From the NCBI GenBank assembly GCA_030526935.1, contig JAUNBY010000021.1, positions 1-18,102 on the forward strand: a stretch of 18,102 nt of DNA, given 5' to 3'. The stretch's first letter is position 1. Every line of letters starts with the position of its first letter. Below, in pieces: positions 1 to 7,716 of the stretch. Both the position numbers and the translations under genes were made by a program. The stretch comes from Clostridia bacterium. Lineage in GTDB: Bacteria > Bacillota > Clostridia > Christensenellales > Aristaeellaceae. The notes under the pieces were generated by a model. It did not search any database and was not told the DNA's origin. It saw only the letters and a program-made list of their open reading frames with translations.

Positions 1-1112
1 CAGCGTAAGATAGGCGCTGAAGGGGCATCCTGAACCCGAGCCATACTTAACGTTGCCAAACATCTTTTTAAGCTTGTTAAGTGACTTCGCGTCGGCGATA
101 GTCTGGGATTGCGGTTGTGTGCCATCGTAAAGCCCCAAGTCGCCAGAAGGCCATTCGAGCGTGGCCGATTCAAGATTTCCTATGGACAATATCTCTGGTT
201 TGACATTGGCGTGATCCTGAGCGATTTCCATGATCCTGCTCCACGCCCTCACGTCATAATGCCAAGTCTCCTTTCCCTTCGAAGTCGTCCGTTCAAAATA
301 CCCCTTGACGCCATTCTTATTGGTATATAGCGTATAAGCTTCCGATTTGATCGAAAGCCCCGCGCCTGCTTCGAAAAGACCCTTCTCCTTAACGGATTTT
401 TTCGACGCTTTGGCCTTCTCTATGCGCTTGGGGAGATTCTTCATATCCTCGGGCAAATTCAAGTAGAACGCCGTTGGAACGTATGTCACGCCCGCCAGGT
501 AGGTATCGCGATTGTGGACTTGCACGCTTATCTGCCAGCGGGAGTTGTCCCACGCGACAAAGCCGCGCTCCATACGATATTGTATGCGGGCGCGGCCGTT
601 TGCCGTCATGGCCTCGGATATATCTTCGGCTTGAGGGATGGCGAGGGGGCGTTTTGTAGTATCGGGCAGTATGACGACTCGATTAAAGCGTCGGTCAATT
701 CGGTGAAGGTGTACAGCGCGCCCCCTGAAATATTCCCGTCCTCGTTCGACACGCCCAGACGCCAGGCGAGAGTGTTCAAAGGCTCCCCCCAGCCGCCGCT
801 CGTCTTTTCTTCCGCTATAACGCCCTCTGGAAGCGGCGGGGCGGAAGCCTTGCGGCAGGCCAATATATAGCTTCTCCCCGCCTCGTCCGAGCGTTCTATC
901 AAATGATAATCCTCCGCCAATTCTACATTGTAAAGAGCGGCAACTTCCACTGTGGAATACGAGCCTTGTAAATACTGTTCTATTTCCATCGCGAAGTTGA
1001 GCGCTGGATTCTGTGGGCTTTCAAAGACATCCGGGTTTACATGTTGCTCGGCTGTGACAGGCGAGACCAGAATCACAAGCACAACACATAGCAGGTAAAT
1101 GACTCTTTTCAT
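1..1112 (-). pseudogene. Secreted protein of unknown function, broken by a one-base frameshift; 3' end beyond the window
   Basis: I do not recognise the family. Translation starts at ATG 1112, six bases after an AAGGAG ribosome site (1119-1124). Residues 1-21 form a type I signal peptide (hydrophobic core, cleavage after VTA), so the product should be exported. The starting frame ends at a TGA at 606-608, but the next frame is free of stops from base 1 to about 1020 and encodes plausible protein. Joining the frames at about 679-683, after Ile144, gives an uninterrupted product of at least 371 residues that runs off the window. The downstream part is rich in Lys, Gly and aromatic residues and has a Cys-Pro-Phe motif near the edge. 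The junction fits loss of one base, and I see no slippery heptamer for programmed slippage. It is either a recent pseudogene or a sequence error. It lies beyond the foldase terminator, so it should have its own promoter, which I could not define. Confidence 0.7.
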
Positions 1113-1328
1113 GTTATTCTCCTTGTCACTAAGTATTTGCCCCTTGTTCTTGACGCCAAGTCAAAGGTCAGGGACATCTGATTTCTTGGACGAGCCGCGT
1201 TGGATATATGTTCCAGCTGTGAATATTTTGGGGCGGAAGTTTGTCATGCTTCTATCGCATCGCCGGAATCGTTGCGCCCGATTCATATTTGGTTAGCCGC
1301 GTCGCCGTGCGGCCGAAAATGAGTATAC

Positions 1329-1357
1329 AAAAAGGATGCCGCGCGTTTGCGGCATCC
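1329..1357 (-). terminator. Intrinsic terminator after the foldase gene
   Basis: On the minus strand a perfect 9-bp GC-rich stem (1334-1342 with 1349-1357, six-base loop) is followed directly by a run of five T (1329-1333). It lies 22 bases past the foldase stop codon and should close the mreC-to-foldase transcription block. The stretch from here to 1112 (about 215 bases) holds no gene. It contains only a small inverted repeat at 1150-1164 and no clear promoter. Confidence 0.9.
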
Positions 1358-1379
1358 CTTATGCTTAAGCGTACTCGAT

Positions 1380-2921
1380 TCAGTTCATTCTCTCGGGATA
1401 GGTGACTACGTTGGCCTCTTCGACCCACACGGCCACCGTCTCATAATACATGTTTTCGCGGGCGACCTCAAGGGCGCTTTCCTCGACGCTGTCGCGGAGA
1501 TCTTCATAAGATACGGGGCCTGGGGTTATGTCGGACATGTATTTGATGATGTGGACGCCGTTTGTTCCAACGACCGGCTGAGATACCTCGCCCACCTCGG
1601 TGAGCGCCATGGCCGCTTGAGTGAACGCCGTCTCGAACATCTCGGACTGGGCGCTTATCGGGTATCCCATCGAAAGCCCCGGCTCGACGGTCATTCCGTC
1701 GTCCGCGCCATACTCGGCAATCAAAGCCTCGAAGTCTTCCCCGGCATTTATCTTCGCGAGCACTTCGTTTACGGTTTCCTCAACAGTCTGGTAGTACTCG
1801 GCCTGCATCTGCTCAAGTTCCTCATTGAGCCTCGCCAGTTCAGCCACGAGCTGCTCGCGGGTCATGTCGCCGTATCCGGACTCGTCTTCATACTCGAAGT
1901 ACAATTCGCTGTCGTCGAATTCCTCGTCCTCCAAGTCCTCCGGCTCCGGCTCGCCTACGAGTTCCTCGTCGCTCACATCGGCTTCACCGTCGGATTCCAG
2001 AATCAGTTCATCCTCGATTTCCTCATCAGCGGCTTCTTCCTCGGCGGCAAGCTCGGCTTCCCAGTCGAGCTCCTCGATGTAATAGCTCACGTCCTCGCAC
2101 TCCATCTGCTTTTCGCTGAGCGCGTCGACCTGTTCGGAGGTGAAGGGGATGAGTATGTGCTTGACCGAACGATACCCTTCGGGATACCACGCTATCAACT
2201 CTCCGCTTGTCGCGGCGTATTCAAAGCTGTACAGATCTTCCGAATAGGCTTCCTCGTCGGCGGCTACCAGTTCGTCATACTGCTCGCGAATCGCTTCTTC
2301 GTCAACCGTGAGATCCGCGCAGATATAGTCGAGAAGCTTGTCCTGCCAAGCGTACTCTATCATGGACTCAACGGCGCTTTCAAGCGTATAGCCCTGCTCT
2401 GACAGGTATTCTATGACGTCCAGGCGCGTCTGGGCTTCGCTTTCGCCCTCGAAGAACATCGAATAATACTCTACGACTTCCTCAAACTCCTGATTGGCCT
2501 GTTCCTCAAGTTCGGCTCTCTCCTCGTCGGTGACGGTCGTAAGCCCCAATTCTTCAGCCTTGGCCATTACTATCTCATTTTCGCACAGATAGCTGAGAAT
2601 GTCCTCTTTTATCGCCTGAACCGTCGCCTCGTCATCGAGGGTATATCCATAGCTTTCATAGTAGGCCACCACATCTTCATACTCGGACATGGCGTCGCCG
2701 CGAAGTATCGTTCCGCCGTCGTATTCGGCGACGACGGTATTGTCGTCATATTCGCTTTCAGCATCCGCAGCGTTTGCGGCGTCGTCATCGGCTGACTCTT
2801 CGGCGGGCGCGGCTGTGGTGCTCGTCGCTACCTGGCTGGAAATGGATATGAGGCTGCAACCGCTTGCGATAAACAGCATCGCAAGTACCATTGCGAGTAC
2901 GCGGATATACTTGGTATTCAT
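1380..2921 (-). CDS. prsA: PrsA/SurA-type parvulin foldase lipoprotein with a large acidic insertion
   Basis: This is a predicted membrane-anchored peptidyl-prolyl isomerase that helps exported proteins fold outside the membrane. Residues 1-22 form a lipoprotein signal (hydrophobic stretch, then IASGC, lipidated Cys22), followed by a Ser/Thr/Ala/Asp linker. Residues about 62-230 are a helical SurA-N-like chaperone region. The parvulin domain begins with VKHILIPF (253-260) and resumes at about 380, with the EVGEVSQPVVGTNGVHIIK strand-loop-strand at about 442-460. Between these lies an insertion of roughly 115 residues. Residues 272-354 of it contain no Lys, Arg or His, and 40 of 83 are Asp or Glu; a likely coiled coil follows (about 355-385). 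The 513-residue length is well above the usual 280-350 of PrsA. The start is supported by GGGAGGAG seven bases upstream. It is the last gene before the terminator. PrsA-type proteins often assist penicillin-binding proteins, which fits the upstream wall genes, but that link is inference. Confidence 0.85.
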   Translation of the reverse strand: MNTKYIRVLAMVLAMLFIASGCSLISISSQVATSTTAAPAEESADDDAANAADAESEYDDNTVVAEYDGGTILRGDAMSEYEDVVAYYESYGYTLDDEATVQAIKEDILSYLCENEIVMAKAEELGLTTVTDEERAELEEQANQEFEEVVEYYSMFFEGESEAQTRLDVIEYLSEQGYTLESAVESMIEYAWQDKLLDYICADLTVDEEAIREQYDELVAADEEAYSEDLYSFEYAATSGELIAWYPEGYRSVKHILIPFTSEQVDALSEKQMECEDVSYYIEELDWEAELAAEEEAADEEIEDELILESDGEADVSDEELVGEPEPEDLEDEEFDDSELYFEYEDESGYGDMTREQLVAELARLNEELEQMQAEYYQTVEETVNEVLAKINAGEDFEALIAEYGADDGMTVEPGLSMGYPISAQSEMFETAFTQAAMALTEVGEVSQPVVGTNGVHIIKYMSDITPGPVSYEDLRDSVEESALEVARENMYYETVAVWVEEANVVTYPERMN

Positions 2922-2962
2922 TGTGAATCTCCTCCCTGTTACTTGGCTCTATTCTACATCGT

Positions 2963-3490
2963 TCATTTGACGCAGGATGAGCTTTTCCTTGACGAAATTG
3001 CGGCAAATCCGTTAAGTATTGTGAACGCGGTGCCCCGCGACCATGTTTGAGACTCGTCCGTCTCGACGAGCGTAAGTATACCGCGCGGCAACTGCTCTAT
3101 CATGCGCTTCGCGAGATACGACGCGGCGCCGTCTACGGCGATGAGCGTAGGGGCGACGATAAGAAACAGATTGCGGGCTACCGCGACCGACGCGATATAT
3201 CGCCTGTGATCGGAACGCTCGTCCTCGGGCCACAGGCAGATAAGGCCTTGAACCGGGCATCTCTGCGCTATTGAGACGGCGAGCGCGCAAGCCCGGCCGT
3301 ACCCCGCCACCACGGGCGCATACCCCTTTTCGGTCAGCTCGTAAAACGCTTCCCGACCTGAATCAAGCGCGTTTTTTCGGTCGTAAGGCAACTTCGTCAG
3401 CGAAAAACCGTTTTCTACGATGCAGTGCGCGAGCATGTCCGCCTTTTGGCGGCAGTCGTCGTGAATAAGCAAAAAGCTCTCGCCGGGCAA
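2963..3490 (-). CDS. Small alpha/beta-hydrolase-like protein lacking the catalytic residues
   Basis: A 175-residue protein with no signal peptide or membrane segment. The start is TTG (3490), chosen because GAGGGG (3498-3503) lies seven bases upstream. The fold is suggested by a first strand (SFLLIHDD, 5-12), a helix, then VVAGYGRACALAVSIA (60-75), which lines up with the nucleophile elbow of alpha/beta hydrolases, and APTLIAVDG (113-121), where the acid-bearing strand is normally found. At the elbow the expected Ser is Gly65. Near the C terminus, SQTWS (147-151) has Gln where the catalytic His usually stands. If the alignment is right, it is an inactive hydrolase relative with a binding or regulatory role. 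The gene sits 80 bp after homoserine dehydrogenase and 41 bp before the foldase, so it is probably co-transcribed. The fold assignment is inference; an unrelated Rossmann-like domain is possible. Confidence 0.55.
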   Translation of the reverse strand: MPGESFLLIHDDCRQKADMLAHCIVENGFSLTKLPYDRKNALDSGREAFYELTEKGYAPVVAGYGRACALAVSIAQRCPVQGLICLWPEDERSDHRRYIASVAVARNLFLIVAPTLIAVDGAASYLAKRMIEQLPRGILTLVETDESQTWSRGTAFTILNGFAAISSRKSSSCVK

Positions 3491-3570
3491 TATATCACCC
3501 CTCGCTTTTTCCTACGAGAGTGAGACGCGAAATCATTCGATTGTGTTCCACGCCTCCCGCAATTAGCATA

Positions 3571-4752
3571 TTAAACCAAAATGAGGGGTATGCCAATTCC
3601 GTTTGAGCCAAACGCGGGATTATCCAGTAATTTGCCAAGCCTATCCTCTTTTGTTATATAGAGCCGGCAGTCGTCAAGCTCAAAACACCGCTCTACCGGG
3701 ATATCCGGTTCTTTGCATCCGCTTTCGACCCTGCAGGCTACTTGTGCCATCAGTCCATCGGGGCTTACGAACGCGGGCTGAGAGGCGTGCGTCGAGGCGA
3801 ACGGGCGATCGAGCGAACGGGCGATTTCGATTATATCTCCGACTATGGCGCTGGCCGTCGGCTTCATTCCCGCTCCCCTGCCGTAGAACATCACCTCATC
3901 GACATAATCTCCCTTTATGAGAAGCCCGTTGAATACGCCGTCAACGCCGTAAAGGGGGCTGTTTTTAGATACGAGCGCCGGATGAACCCAGCCCGTCCAG
4001 CCATTGTCTGTCATTTTAGCGTGGGCGATGAGTTTTACCGCCATGCCTACGCTTCTGAATGATACGACGTCCTCCATCGTCAGTTTTTCAATTCCCTTTG
4101 CCGGTATAAACGCATCGTCTGAAAGCTTAGAATTGAATGCGGTCGAGGCGAGTATGGCGAGCTTTCTTCTCGCGTCGCATCCAAGTATGTCGTCATCGGG
4201 ATTGGCTTCCACGAATCCCTGGCTCTTGGCCTCGCCCAGCGCGGCTGAGAAGCTTATTCCGGTTAGCATACGCGTTATCAGGTAATTGGTGGAGCCGTTG
4301 ACTATGCCGCTTATGCTCTCGATTTTATTCCCCGCGAGGCAGGTTCCAAGCGGCCTCAACGCGGGCATTCCGCCGCAGACCGAAGCCTCGTAAAGATACC
4401 AGGCGTTGTTTTCGGCGGCGATGCGCTTTAATTCGTCGCCGTGCGCGGCTACGAGCGCCTTATTTGACGTCGTGACGCTCACGCCCCTTTCGAGCGCCTT
4501 TTTTGTATAGGCGTAGGCTATGCCCGTGCCTCCTATGGTTTCAACCAGTATATCCGTATGCTCCAAAGCCCTGTCAAAATCGCTCGTAAGCTCTACGCCT
4601 TGCGGCAAGTCGACATCTTTAATATCGACTACATACTTAAGCTTTACTTCGCAGCCGGCCGCGCGGGTAAGGTCTCTGCTCGTAAGCATACCGACCACTC
4701 CGGCTCCGACGGTGCCGCATCCTGCGACCGTTACATTTAAACCGTACTTCAT
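3571..4752 (-). CDS. hom: Homoserine dehydrogenase
   Basis: Catalyses NAD(P)H-dependent reduction of aspartate semialdehyde to homoserine, the branch point to threonine and methionine, in the cytoplasm. The dinucleotide-binding motif GCGTVG is at residues 11-16, the conserved TTSNK at 94-98, the NGSTNY loop at 152-157, and the catalytic segment ending DARRKLAIL at 193-201 with Lys197. A substrate/dimer region runs to FYGRGAGMKPTASAIVGDI (289-307). The start is set at ATG 4752, four bases after the upstream kinase stop, because GAGAGG (4763-4768) in the end of that gene is a usable ribosome site; a TTG at 4770 is in frame but has no site. The length of 393 falls between the short catalytic form and the form of about 430 residues with an ACT domain. 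The last 80 residues do not show a recognisable ACT pattern, so feedback control by threonine may differ. The symbol follows the family. Confidence 0.93.
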   Translation of the reverse strand: MKYGLNVTVAGCGTVGAGVVGMLTSRDLTRAAGCEVKLKYVVDIKDVDLPQGVELTSDFDRALEHTDILVETIGGTGIAYAYTKKALERGVSVTTSNKALVAAHGDELKRIAAENNAWYLYEASVCGGMPALRPLGTCLAGNKIESISGIVNGSTNYLITRMLTGISFSAALGEAKSQGFVEANPDDDILGCDARRKLAILASTAFNSKLSDDAFIPAKGIEKLTMEDVVSFRSVGMAVKLIAHAKMTDNGWTGWVHPALVSKNSPLYGVDGVFNGLLIKGDYVDEVMFYGRGAGMKPTASAIVGDIIEIARSLDRPFASTHASQPAFVSPDGLMAQVACRVESGCKEPDIPVERCFELDDCRLYITKEDRLGKLLDNPAFGSNGIGIPLILV

Positions 4753-4756
4753 AGAT

Positions 4757-5671
4757 CTACATCCTCTCAACAGTTATCTCTTTCAGAAGCGATTTACAGG
4801 TGTCGATATCCATCAGCTGCGTCCCCTCGTGAGTGATGCTCGCGCTCGCGCAGGCGACGCCGCGCCTTAGAACCTCGTCGAGCGGAGCTTTATCGACCAG
4901 TCCGGAAATCATCCCGGCGAGCATCGAGTCCCCCGCTCCGACGGTGCTTTTGACGTTCACCTTAATCGCGGGGGCGTAAAAGGTTTGCCGCGAATCGGTC
5001 AACAGCGCCCCCTCCGCTCCGAGGGAGACCGCCGTGACAGACACCCCCCTCGCGCAAATGTCGTTTGCGGCGGAGCATACCTCGCGAAGAGTGTTAAGCT
5101 TGCGCCCCACGAGCATTTCAAGTTCCATCCTGTTTGGCTTTATAAGATACGGCTTTTGCCTTATCCCCAGTTCAAGCGCCTCGCCTTCCGCGTCGAGAAC
5201 GCATTTGTGCCCGCACCTGGCTATAACCTCGGCATAGAAGCTCTTTGGGCAGCCCGGAGGGACGGATCCCGTCAGGACGATATAATCCGCTTCGACCGCG
5301 CAGGACATTATCTTGTCGAGCGCCTGGGCTAAGTCTTTTTCATCCACCGCCTGCCCCGGTTCGTTTACCTCGGTCACTGTGCCCCGGGAGAGGTCGAGCA
5401 GCTTCATATTCGTTCTTATAGAACCGGGTAGTGATATAAAGTCGTGTTTTATATCTCCCAGCCTCTTCAATATAATATCTTCGCCGCCTTTACGCGTGAA
5501 TCCGACGCATTTTACATCCAAACCGAGCATGGAAGCGACGTATGCCAGGTTTATGGCCTTTCCCCCGGCGTCGTATCTTACGTCTTTCGCACGATTCATC
5601 GAGCCGTAGTTAAAGCTTTCTATAGACACGCTTTTGTCTATCGAAGGATTGAGGCTTACGGATATTATCAT
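4757..5671 (-). CDS. PfkB-family hexose-phosphate kinase, 1-phosphofructokinase type
   Basis: A cytoplasmic sugar-phosphate kinase of the ribokinase/PfkB superfamily, closest in layout to 1-phosphofructokinase and tagatose-6-phosphate kinase. Substrate cannot be settled from sequence alone. The N terminus MIISVSLNPSIDKSV matches the first strand of 1-phosphofructokinases, AGGKAIN (35-41) is the sugar-binding signature, VLTGSVPPG (132-140) the mid-protein motif, KPN (178-180) follows, and GAGDSM (245-250) carries the catalytic base Asp248 and anion hole. The length of 304 is normal. The start is ATG 5671, because GGAGGT (5676-5681) lies four bases upstream of it; an in-frame ATG at 5683 would put that site inside the gene. 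It begins 25 bases after rodA and stops four bases before homoserine dehydrogenase, with no PTS gene nearby, so it seems to be a passenger of the wall operon. Confidence 0.88.
   Translation of the reverse strand: MIISVSLNPSIDKSVSIESFNYGSMNRAKDVRYDAGGKAINLAYVASMLGLDVKCVGFTRKGGEDIILKRLGDIKHDFISLPGSIRTNMKLLDLSRGTVTEVNEPGQAVDEKDLAQALDKIMSCAVEADYIVLTGSVPPGCPKSFYAEVIARCGHKCVLDAEGEALELGIRQKPYLIKPNRMELEMLVGRKLNTLREVCSAANDICARGVSVTAVSLGAEGALLTDSRQTFYAPAIKVNVKSTVGAGDSMLAGMISGLVDKAPLDEVLRRGVACASASITHEGTQLMDIDTCKSLLKEITVERM
4763..4768 (-). promoter_or_regulatory. Ribosome site for homoserine dehydrogenase inside the kinase gene end
   Basis: GAGAGG on the minus strand, encoding the penultimate residues of the kinase, lies ten bases before ATG 4752. 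It decides against the upstream TTG and implies translational coupling between the two genes. Confidence 0.6.
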
Positions 5672-5675
5672 ATTG

Positions 5676-5681
5676 ACCTCC
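5676..5681 (-). promoter_or_regulatory. Ribosome site that sets the kinase start at 5671
   Basis: GGAGGT on the minus strand, four bases before ATG 5671. It overlaps the alternative ATG at 5681-5683 and argues against that codon. Confidence 0.75.
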
Positions 5682-5696
5682 ATCGGGATTTGGGCG

Positions 5697-6944
5697 CTAG
5701 AGCTTCGCGACCTTCTTTGGCGCCTTCTTCTTGCTCTTTGAGCGCATGTTTATGCTGAACACGAAACCCATGCCGATCATATTGGTCATGAGGTTCGATC
5801 CTCCATAGCTTATAAAGGGCAAGGGTATGCCCGTAACCGGCAAAATCCCTATGACCATACCGACGTTTTCGACTATATGGAAAAGCATCATTCCGACGAT
5901 GCCTATTATGACATAACGCCCGAACTTGTCGGCCGCCTGATAGGACATGACGACCATCCTCAGAAGTATTATCAAAAGCGCCAGCACAATGGCGCCCGCG
6001 CCCACGAAGCCAAAGGCCTCGCAGACAATGGCGAAAATAAAGTCGGTGTGGTCGTCGGGTATGTAGTTAAGGGAGGCGAAGCTTCCCGACGAAAACATTC
6101 CCTTGCCCCAAAGACCCCCGGAACCAACCGCTATGCGCGCGTTGGCGCTTTGCATTCCTGATCCCGTGGGATCGAGCGTCGGGTCGAGAAACACCAGTAT
6201 TCGATTCAGGCGGAAGTTATCCTCGGCGTTGTTCATCATGTACCATATGGCGACGAGCATCAAAAGCGCCGTCGCCGCTATGCCTACGAGCAATTTATAG
6301 CTCACGCCCGATGAGAACAGCATGACGCCGAATATGACTATGAACACCATCGCCGTACCGTAATCGGGCTGGAGGATTATGAGCAGAAACGGAAGGCCGA
6401 CGTATGCCAGCATGGGGATCAATTCCGCGAGCGTCGTTATTGGCTTCTCGCGCCGGGCGAACGTCCTCGCGAGCGATATGATTATGGCGAGCTTCGCGAA
6501 TTCGGAGGGCTGTATGGTTCTTTGCATATTACTTCCCCACTGAAACCAGCCCGACATGCCTCCGCGCTGCGATTCCATGAACAGAACTACCGTCAGCATC
6601 GCGATATTCAACCAGTAAATGGTGTTTGAATGCCTCTCCCAGAACTCGTAGTCTATGGAAAGCACGAACACCATGCACAACACGCCCAGAACTATCCACA
6701 AAAGCTGAAGCCCCGCGTATTCGGTGGGCTGCGTCTGTATGATTTCGAGCATGGTCATCGTCGCCATTGTCTCGTCGTCTATGGGCGAGGCGGTTGCCGC
6801 GAATATACAAACCACGCCGCAAAGCGCTATCAATATCACCAGTATGAACAGCGGCCAGTCGAAGTCCTTGAGCATGGTCTTGTTCAGGCTGTTGCGCTTT
6901 ATAAACTTCAGCGTCCGGTTAAACTGTCGTTGCATCTTTTGCAT
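5697..6944 (-). CDS. rodA: RodA, SEDS peptidoglycan glycosyltransferase of the elongasome
   Basis: An integral membrane enzyme that polymerises lipid II into glycan strands during side-wall synthesis, acting with PBP2. Hydrophobic segments fit about ten membrane helices, the first at about 31-50 after a basic cytoplasmic N terminus. Family motifs are present: IQPSEFAKLA (144-153), LQPDYGTAM (191-199), IPDDHTDFIFA (295-305, the extracellular loop holding the essential Asp) and GIPLPFISYGGSN (372-384). The C terminus is a Lys-rich tail of about 16 residues. At 415 residues it is slightly longer than usual. Start ATG 6944 has AGAGGT six bases upstream and overlaps the MinD-like gene by 26 bases, suggesting coupled translation. 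RodA rather than FtsW is favoured by the PBP2/mre context. Confidence 0.95.
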   Translation of the reverse strand: MQKMQRQFNRTLKFIKRNSLNKTMLKDFDWPLFILVILIALCGVVCIFAATASPIDDETMATMTMLEIIQTQPTEYAGLQLLWIVLGVLCMVFVLSIDYEFWERHSNTIYWLNIAMLTVVLFMESQRGGMSGWFQWGSNMQRTIQPSEFAKLAIIISLARTFARREKPITTLAELIPMLAYVGLPFLLIILQPDYGTAMVFIVIFGVMLFSSGVSYKLLVGIAATALLMLVAIWYMMNNAEDNFRLNRILVFLDPTLDPTGSGMQSANARIAVGSGGLWGKGMFSSGSFASLNYIPDDHTDFIFAIVCEAFGFVGAGAIVLALLIILLRMVVMSYQAADKFGRYVIIGIVGMMLFHIVENVGMVIGILPVTGIPLPFISYGGSNLMTNMIGMGFVFSINMRSKSKKKAPKKVAKL

Positions 6945-7716
6945 TTTTCGACCTCTTGCCGATTTTTGAGATAAAATCCAGTATCCTGCGCGATAACCCG
7001 GGCTTCACAGCGGGCCATGCTATCGACTCGTCATCTGTCAGCGCCCTCGCTATGCGCGCCACGGCTTCGTTTCCGATCAGCGGATTCGGCTTATCGCTTT
7101 CGTGAATCACTGCCAAAGGCTCTACGCCAAGCCACTCGCCGGCGGCGTCAGGCGTCAGGTCATAGTCTATCGCCGTCTGCCAGGGCTTTACGCGGTTGAT
7201 GACCAGTTTGAAGTCGTCTATGCCGCATTCCCTCATGACGTCCATGGCCCTCTGAGCGTCGCGGAGCGAAACCGCGTCGGGCGTTACGATCATCACCGCC
7301 TTCTTAGTCATCCGGCAGGCGAGCCTGAACCCCTCGCCCAATCCCGGCGGGGTGTCGATCAGCACAAAATCATTGTCAATGCACAATTTGTTGACGACGC
7401 GAAGGCACTCGCCGGGGTCGAGCGTGGACGCGTCCTTCACCTGCGACGCCGCGAGCAATGAGAGGTTTTCCATGCCATAAGGCGAGACGAGAGCCTGTTT
7501 AAGCCTGCAAATCCCCATGGCCGCGTCGGACATGTCGAAGATCACGTTGTTTTCAAGGCCGAGCATTATGTCGGCGGAGCGCTGGCCCATATCCATATCT
7601 ACTATACACGCGCGCCTTCCCGACCTCGCCATAACGACGCCCAGCGCCGAGGCGAGGCTGCTCTTGCCCGTTCCGCCCTTTCCGGAGGCTATAACGCAGG
7701 AATTGGAGCAAATCAT
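6919..7716 (-). CDS. minD: MinD/ParA-family ATPase within the elongasome operon
   Basis: A deviant-Walker ATPase predicted to cycle between cytosol and membrane. The Walker A motif SGKGGTGKSS is at 11-20 with the signature Lys13, DMDMG (40-44) follows, and DTPPGLGEG (121-129) is the Walker B/switch II region, which is somewhat ParA-like. The C terminus LSRRILDFISKIGKR (241-255) could form a basic amphipathic helix like the membrane-targeting sequence of MinD. The length of 265 is typical. ATG 7716 overlaps the PBP2 stop as ATGA, and the 3' end overlaps rodA by 26 bases, so translation is coupled on both sides. In many Clostridia this position holds minC-minD-minE between PBP2 and rodA; here minC and minE are absent. 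It could be a true MinD with partners elsewhere, or an ATPase dedicated to the elongasome or another polar system. The symbol reflects family only. Confidence 0.8.
   Translation of the reverse strand: MICSNSCVIASGKGGTGKSSLASALGVVMARSGRRACIVDMDMGQRSADIMLGLENNVIFDMSDAAMGICRLKQALVSPYGMENLSLLAASQVKDASTLDPGECLRVVNKLCIDNDFVLIDTPPGLGEGFRLACRMTKKAVMIVTPDAVSLRDAQRAMDVMRECGIDDFKLVINRVKPWQTAIDYDLTPDAAGEWLGVEPLAVIHESDKPNPLIGNEAVARIARALTDDESIAWPAVKPGLSRRILDFISKIGKRSKNAKDATTV

Noticed and set aside
679..690. Programmed -1 frameshifting in the left-edge gene
   Set aside because: The junction sequence does not fit the X XXY YYZ slippery pattern and no following stem is evident.
1296..1315. A GC-rich inverted repeat (GCCGC...GCGGC) beyond the foldase terminator
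   Set aside because: Only a 5-bp stem and no T run on either strand, so not a second terminator.
1347..2402. A 351-codon open frame on the plus strand opposite the foldase gene
   Set aside because: It arises because the GAA/GAG/GAC-rich acidic foldase reads as stop-poor codons on the other strand; no ribosome site, no recognisable motif, and it crosses the foldase terminator.
2922..2985. A possible promoter just before the foldase gene (a TAGAAT box)
   Set aside because: No -35-like element at a usable distance; the 41-bp gap fits read-through from the preceding gene.
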